Both the position numbers and the translations under genes were made by a program. A model generated the notes under the pieces. The model was not told the origin of the DNA. It saw nothing but the letters and a program-made list of their open reading frames with translations, and ran no database searches. Below, piece after piece: positions 16,724 through 19,694 of a stretch of DNA of 19,694 nucleotides (within the stretch, counting starts at the first letter, position 1; each line of letters opens with the position of its first letter). Source of the stretch: Caryophanales bacterium (GTDB taxonomy: Bacteria > Bacillota_I > Bacilli_A > RF39 > UBA660); assembly GCA_016291995.1 (NCBI GenBank), contig JAEEZV010000025.1, forward strand, positions 1 through 19,694, in the 5' to 3' direction.

Positions 16724-17186
16724 CATATAAACACATCTTAAATTGTATATCATTTTCCATATCTTTTTTCAAAGTTTTCTTTTTCCATTTACGTCTATTA
16801 AACTCTGGAAAGTATACATCGGCATCAGTACACTCATCATCTATTTCCGTCAAATATAGTTTATCAGCATATGGAAGAAACTGTCTATATATAGATGCTC
16901 CTCCCATTACAAATACTTCTTCTTCTGTCCCTTTATACCTATCTACGACTTCTTCAATACTACGTAAATTTTCTACTCCCTCAATATTTGCATCAGGAGA
17001 TAATACTATCATTTTTCTACCCGGTAAATTGCCAGGTAATGAATAATATGTATTGAGTCCCATAACCACCGTATGACCCATTGTCACATTCTTAAAATAT
17101 TTTAAATCCTTACTAAAATGCCAAATTAAATCATTGTTTTTACCTAATTCTAAGTTCTTACCAACAGAACATATTATACTAATCAT
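16701..17186 (-). CDS. folA: Dihydrofolate reductase
   Basis: Reduces dihydrofolate to tetrahydrofolate with NADPH, regenerating the cofactor consumed by thymidylate synthase. The 161-residue protein aligns with E. coli DHFR without gaps up to residue 57: the catalytic acid Asp27 (SKDLKYFK), Trp22 and the folate-binding Arg57 (LPGRK) fall at identical numbers. FVMGGASIY supplies the conserved Gly-Gly, and LTEI and ADVYFPEF are typical of the C-terminal half. Two departures stand out: Ile21 replaces the Pro of the usual L-P-W motif, and Leu44 replaces the Arg44 that contacts the NADPH 2'-phosphate. The second may alter the affinity or choice of cofactor (inference). The start is fixed by SD AGGTGAT (17196-17190), which includes the TAG stop of thyA (17197-17195), so translation is probably coupled. 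The operon terminator begins in its last codons. Confidence 0.95.
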   Translation of the reverse strand: MISIICSVGKNLELGKNNDLIWHFSKDLKYFKNVTMGHTVVMGLNTYYSLPGNLPGRKMIVLSPDANIEGVENLRSIEEVVDRYKGTEEEVFVMGGASIYRQFLPYADKLYLTEIDDECTDADVYFPEFNRRKWKKKTLKKDMENDIQFKMCLYEKREKDS

Positions 17187-17194
17187 CTTATCAC

Positions 17195-18097
17195 CTACTG
17201 TGCAATTGGAAATTCTATCTTTCCATGATGTTTATAATCAATTACTTTTATATCTTTAATATCTTTAGAATTATCTATCTTAAAGAAATCTGTTACCTCA
17301 GGATTTATCCACAATTTAGGTGCCTTAATATCGGGTAACGTTTCATATCTTTCAATTTGCTCTTTAATTCCATCTATTTGATTGACATATATATGAGCAT
17401 CTTTTATTGACCAATACATTTTTCCTGGCTTAAGTCCCGTACAATGAGCAATTAGAGAAAGAAGTGTTGCATACTGCGTAACATTAAATGGTAGTCCCAA
17501 AGGAACATCACAACTTCTTTGATGTACCCAGCAATTAAGACGCCCATCAGTTACATCCCATTCACTACTCCAAACACAAGAAGGTAAAACAGCCGTTTTA
17601 ATATAATCATCTTGCCACATTGTCATTAACATTCTACGATCCGTTGGATTATTCTTAATAGTTTCTATTAATCTTTGTGTATTTTGAAATTTTTTATTAA
17701 TCCACCCATAAGCTGTACCTATCGTATGTGCCCATTCTTTTCCAAAGTCTTTTACAACCTTTTGCTTAACTAGCTTACCATTTTTATCTGGTAACATCTG
17801 CGTTGCATACCATTTACCATCTTCATGAATTTCCCATTCGTCCCAAATGTGAACATTTCTCTCCTGAAGCCATCTAACATCGTTAGATTGTACTTGATAT
17901 ATCCATAACATTTCCACAATAGCTTGTCTAAAATATAATTGCTTTGTAGTAAGTGCTGGAAATTCTTTTGATAAATCAAATTCTAAACTATAAGCAGGAA
18001 TCTTTATCGTATCTATTCCCGTTCTATTTTCTACTCTTACTCCATCTTTTAGTATCTTTTTACATAATTTAATATATTCTTTGTCCCATTTACACAT
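17195..18097 (-). CDS. thyA: Thymidylate synthase (ThyA type)
   Basis: Methylates dUMP to dTMP with methylene-tetrahydrofolate and releases dihydrofolate for the adjacent FolA. The 300-residue protein is longer than E. coli ThyA (264). Much of the extra length is an insertion of about 30 residues between the IWDEW and AYGW motifs, a place where L. casei ThyA also has one. Seen are the phosphate-binding RTG near the N-terminus, the catalytic Cys174 in LPSCVWSSEWDV, QRSCDVPLGLPFN, and DAHIYVNQ. The Pro normally just before the catalytic Cys is Ser. The C-terminal part (WINPEV then IDYKHHGKIEF) resembles the B. subtilis/phage ThyA branch more than E. coli. The ATG overlaps the last codons of the YunG-like gene by 8 nt, with SD GAAGGTGG about 10 nt upstream. 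Confidence 0.95.
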   Translation of the reverse strand: MCKWDKEYIKLCKKILKDGVRVENRTGIDTIKIPAYSLEFDLSKEFPALTTKQLYFRQAIVEMLWIYQVQSNDVRWLQERNVHIWDEWEIHEDGKWYATQMLPDKNGKLVKQKVVKDFGKEWAHTIGTAYGWINKKFQNTQRLIETIKNNPTDRRMLMTMWQDDYIKTAVLPSCVWSSEWDVTDGRLNCWVHQRSCDVPLGLPFNVTQYATLLSLIAHCTGLKPGKMYWSIKDAHIYVNQIDGIKEQIERYETLPDIKAPKLWINPEVTDFFKIDNSKDIKDIKVIDYKHHGKIEFPIAQ

Positions 18098-18563
18098 ATG
18101 GATGACGCCACCTTCTACTCTTTTTTAAAAATTTCCTATGGCTCTTGTCACGTTCATTAAATTCATCAACAATCTCTTGAACTGCCATATTTTGTTCTAA
18201 TTCTACATTATAAGCAATATTTTTTCTTAATTTTTGATATCTTTGATTCATATCCTTATCTTCTAGCATAACTTCTCTACTTATTTCTTCACCAACAACG
18301 GTTTGAAAATCTGCTGCAAGAGATAAATCAATATTAAGTCCATCTAACACGTTGTAGTAGTAATTATCATTACCATTCTTATAATGCATTATTTCTCCAC
18401 CAAATAGTTCATTGACAACTAATGATGTAACATCAGATTGACCAACATATTTTCTCTTTTTTGACCATTTTCTCCTTAAATTAGGACTACAAGTCTCTTT
18501 CTCCCATGATTTACTTAATAATTTTCTTAAGTGTACTATATCTTTTACTGAATAATATTTCAT
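18090..18563 (-). CDS. YunG-like protein lacking the family Cys and His
   Basis: The 157-residue protein resembles by eye the YunG family of Bacilli. It has SWEKETCSP near the N-terminus (20-27), then a segment GQSDVTSLVVNELFGGEI (41-58), NYYYNVLDG (67-75) and IDLS (78-81), matching the family pattern of GQC, L-V-x-x-x-x-GG, HYxN, DG and IDLT. In the family as I recall it, the GQC Cys and HYxN His look like a papain/transglutaminase-style pair; here they are Ser43 and Tyr69, so any such activity would be lost or changed. The C-terminal half (about 85-157) is charged and helical. The start ATG 18563 has a strong SD AGGAGGG; an in-frame ATG at 18596 lies upstream of the promoter -10. First gene of an operon with thyA and folA, overlapping thyA by 8 nt. 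Role unknown. Confidence 0.6.
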   Translation of the reverse strand: MKYYSVKDIVHLRKLLSKSWEKETCSPNLRRKWSKKRKYVGQSDVTSLVVNELFGGEIMHYKNGNDNYYYNVLDGLNIDLSLAADFQTVVGEEISREVMLEDKDMNQRYQKLRKNIAYNVELEQNMAVQEIVDEFNERDKSHRKFLKKSRRWRHPYV

Positions 18564-18582
18564 ACAAACCCTCCTATTAATT

Positions 18583-18591
18583 ATTATAACA
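18583..18591 (-). promoter_or_regulatory. Extended -10 promoter of the YunG-like/thyA/folA operon
   Basis: TGTTATAAT on the minus strand (18591-18583) is a complete TGnTATAAT box. It lies 7 nt before SD AGGAGGG (18575-18569), giving a very short leader. No clear -35 17 nt upstream (ATAAAT). Confidence 0.65.
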
Positions 18592-18624
18592 TACAATAAT
18601 ATTTTATTTATCTAAAATTTAATG

Positions 18625-18630
18625 TATAAT
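18625..18630 (+). promoter_or_regulatory. Candidate -10 of gpmA
   Basis: Consensus TATAAT in the 89-nt divergent spacer, 22 nt before the gpmA ATG. The -35 region is only T-rich (about 18602-18608). The A+T-rich background makes chance matches likely. Confidence 0.45.
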
Positions 18631-18652
18631 AATAATGAAAGAAGATGATTGA

Positions 18653-19348
18653 ATGAAAAAACTAGTAATAGTAAGACATGGACAAAGTTTATGGAATTTA
18701 GAGAATAAATTTACCGGTTGGACAGATGTTGGGCTATCTGAACAAGGTGTAAAAGAAGCAATCGATGCGGGTATTCTTTTAAAAGAAAAAGGATATACCT
18801 TTGATATAGCATATACAAGTGTCCTAAAAAGAGCTAATGATACCCTATATTATATATTAGATGAATTAAATGAAAGAAATATTCCTATAAAATATAGTTA
18901 TAAATTAAATGAAAGACATTATGGTGCTTTACAAGGATTAAACAAAGATGAAACAAGAGCCAAATATGGTGAAGAACAAGTAAAATTGTGGCGAAGAAGT
19001 GCTGATACTAGACCACCAGAACTAACTATTAATGATCCAAGATATCCTGGTAACGATCCTAAATATAAAGATTTAACAAAAGAAGAATTACCATTAACCG
19101 AAAATCTAATTGATACAATTGAAAGAGTAACTGATTATTGGGAAAACGAAATAGCTAATACAATTAAAGATAATAAAAAAGTAATTATCGTTGCTCACGG
19201 TAATAGTTTAAGAGGATTAGTAAAATACCTTGATAATCTATCTAATGATGAAGTAATAAAATTAGAAATAGCAACCGGTAGACCAATCTGTTATGAACTA
19301 GACGATAATCTTAAACCAATAAGACATTACTATATAGATGAGGAATAA
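18653..19348 (+). CDS. gpmA: 2,3-bisphosphoglycerate-dependent phosphoglycerate mutase
   Basis: Interconverts 3- and 2-phosphoglycerate in glycolysis and gluconeogenesis. The 231-residue histidine-phosphatase fold shows VRHGQSLWN with phosphorylated His9, FTGWTDVGLSEQG, NERHYGALQG with Glu87, and VAHGNSLRG with His182. These match E. coli GpmA His11, Glu89 and His184 with a constant two-residue offset. The long insert with RPPE and the PRYPGNDPKY region distinguishes true GpmA from small phosphatases of the superfamily. QSLWN replaces the commoner QSEWN. The SD is weak (a GAAAGAAGATGATTG stretch before the ATG), unlike most genes here. It diverges from the YunG-like operon and converges on rplL, with a shared terminator 7 nt after its stop. 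It is the only plus-strand gene in the rplL-rpoC interval. Confidence 0.97.
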   Translation: MKKLVIVRHGQSLWNLENKFTGWTDVGLSEQGVKEAIDAGILLKEKGYTFDIAYTSVLKRANDTLYYILDELNERNIPIKYSYKLNERHYGALQGLNKDETRAKYGEEQVKLWRRSADTRPPELTINDPRYPGNDPKYKDLTKEELPLTENLIDTIERVTDYWENEIANTIKDNKKVIIVAHGNSLRGLVKYLDNLSNDEVIKLEIATGRPICYELDDNLKPIRHYYIDEE

Positions 19349-19378
19349 AAAAAAGAAGTCATAAGACTTCGTTTTTTT
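19347..19378. terminator. Bidirectional terminator between gpmA and rplL
   Basis: Stem GAAGTC (19355-19360) / GACTTC (19365-19370) with loop ATAA, flanked by an A run on the left and seven T on the right, so each convergent transcript gets a U-tract. Confidence 0.88.
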
Positions 19379-19386
19379 GTTTTAAA

Positions 19387-19694
19387 CTACTTTAATTCTA
19401 CAGTAGCTCCAGCTTCTTCAAATTGTGCTTTTAATTTGTCAGCTTCTTCTTTGTCAACGCCTTCTTTAACGTTTCCGCCATTGTCAGCGATATCTTTAGC
19501 TTCTTTTAATCCTAATCCTGTAATATCTCTAACGATCTTAATTACAGCAATCTTATTTGGACCTGCAGCAGTTAATACAACATTAACTTTAGATGGACCT
19601 TCTTCAGCAGCAGCTGCACCAGCTACAGGACCTGCAGCAACAGCAACAGCTGATGGATCAACACCAAATTCCTCCTTCATTGCATCAACTAATT
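19387..19694 (-). CDS. rplL: 50S ribosomal protein L7/L12, 5' end outside window
   Basis: Stalk protein of the large ribosomal subunit that recruits translational GTPases. About 102 residues are visible; the N-terminus is cut by the window edge, where the frame reads leucine-valine-aspartate-alanine before MKEEFG. The Met codon at 19680 is internal, not the start. An Ala/Gly-rich hinge (about AVAVAAGPVAGAAAAEE) is followed by the C-terminal domain: KVNVVLTAAGPNKIAVIKIVRDITGLGLKEAKD and GATVELK, the hallmark of L7/L12. It ends in TAG and a shared terminator. In most bacteria rpoB follows within the same operon; here transcription appears to stop after rplL. Confidence 0.98.
   Translation of the reverse strand, partial: LVDAMKEEFGVDPSAVAVAAGPVAGAAAAEEGPSKVNVVLTAAGPNKIAVIKIVRDITGLGLKEAKDIADNGGNVKEGVDKEEADKLKAQFEEAGATVELK

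Noticed and set aside
18564..18596. ATG 18596 as the start of the YunG-like gene
   Set aside because: It lies upstream of the -10 box and of the strong SD AGGAGGG that serves ATG 18563.
1..19694. tRNA, rRNA, CRISPR array, IS element, prophage or att site
   Set aside because: No cloverleaf, rRNA-like stretch, regular repeat array, transposase frame or terminal inverted repeats seen on either strand.

Overview
This window reads as a chromosomal segment of a strongly A+T-rich, low-GC Gram-positive-type bacterium. Most genes have Shine-Dalgarno (SD) sequences of the GGAGG/AGGTGAT type, the kinase carries PASTA repeats, RpoB has an acidic Firmicutes-style tail, and UGA is used as a stop (ends of rsgA and of the 535-residue gene), so the code is standard rather than the mycoplasma code. 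An uncultured Bacilli-related lineage (RF39/Erysipelotrichales/Acholeplasmatales neighbourhood) with a cell wall fits best; that placement is inference.

Layout. Positions 23-3313 (+) are an apparent operon of prkC (PASTA Ser/Thr kinase), rsgA (ribosome-assembly GTPase) and rpe (pentose-phosphate epimerase), closed by a terminator that starts inside rpe. Next on the plus strand come clpC (AAA+ unfoldase) and queH (queuosine biosynthesis), the latter with an extended -10 promoter enclosed in a perfect dyad. A bidirectional terminator at 6276-6299 separates them from a minus-strand block. Read 5' to 3' on that strand, the block is: YunG-like gene, thyA, folA, terminator, rpoB promoter with a 5' hairpin, rpoB, rpoC, terminator, a 535-residue coiled-coil protein of unknown function, and a 410-residue tail-anchored acidic protein with a possible DUF1292-like head. 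gpmA (+) diverges from the YunG-like gene and converges on rplL (-), which runs off the right edge.

The genes are mostly housekeeping: envelope-stress signalling, translation and tRNA modification, proteolysis, one-carbon/dTMP supply, glycolysis, and transcription. The usual rplL-rpoB-rpoC continuity is broken: rplL and rpoB are separated by gpmA and a three-gene folate/dTMP operon, so rpoBC has its own promoter. No rRNA, tRNA, CRISPR, IS or phage feature is visible. No spacer exceeds 300 bases; the longest (16534-16700) holds the rpoB promoter, leader hairpin and folA terminator.

The least explained material is the two proteins after rpoC, the YunG-like protein that lacks the family's Cys and His positions, and a recurrent compact design in which an extended -10 box sits 6-7 nt before the SD.
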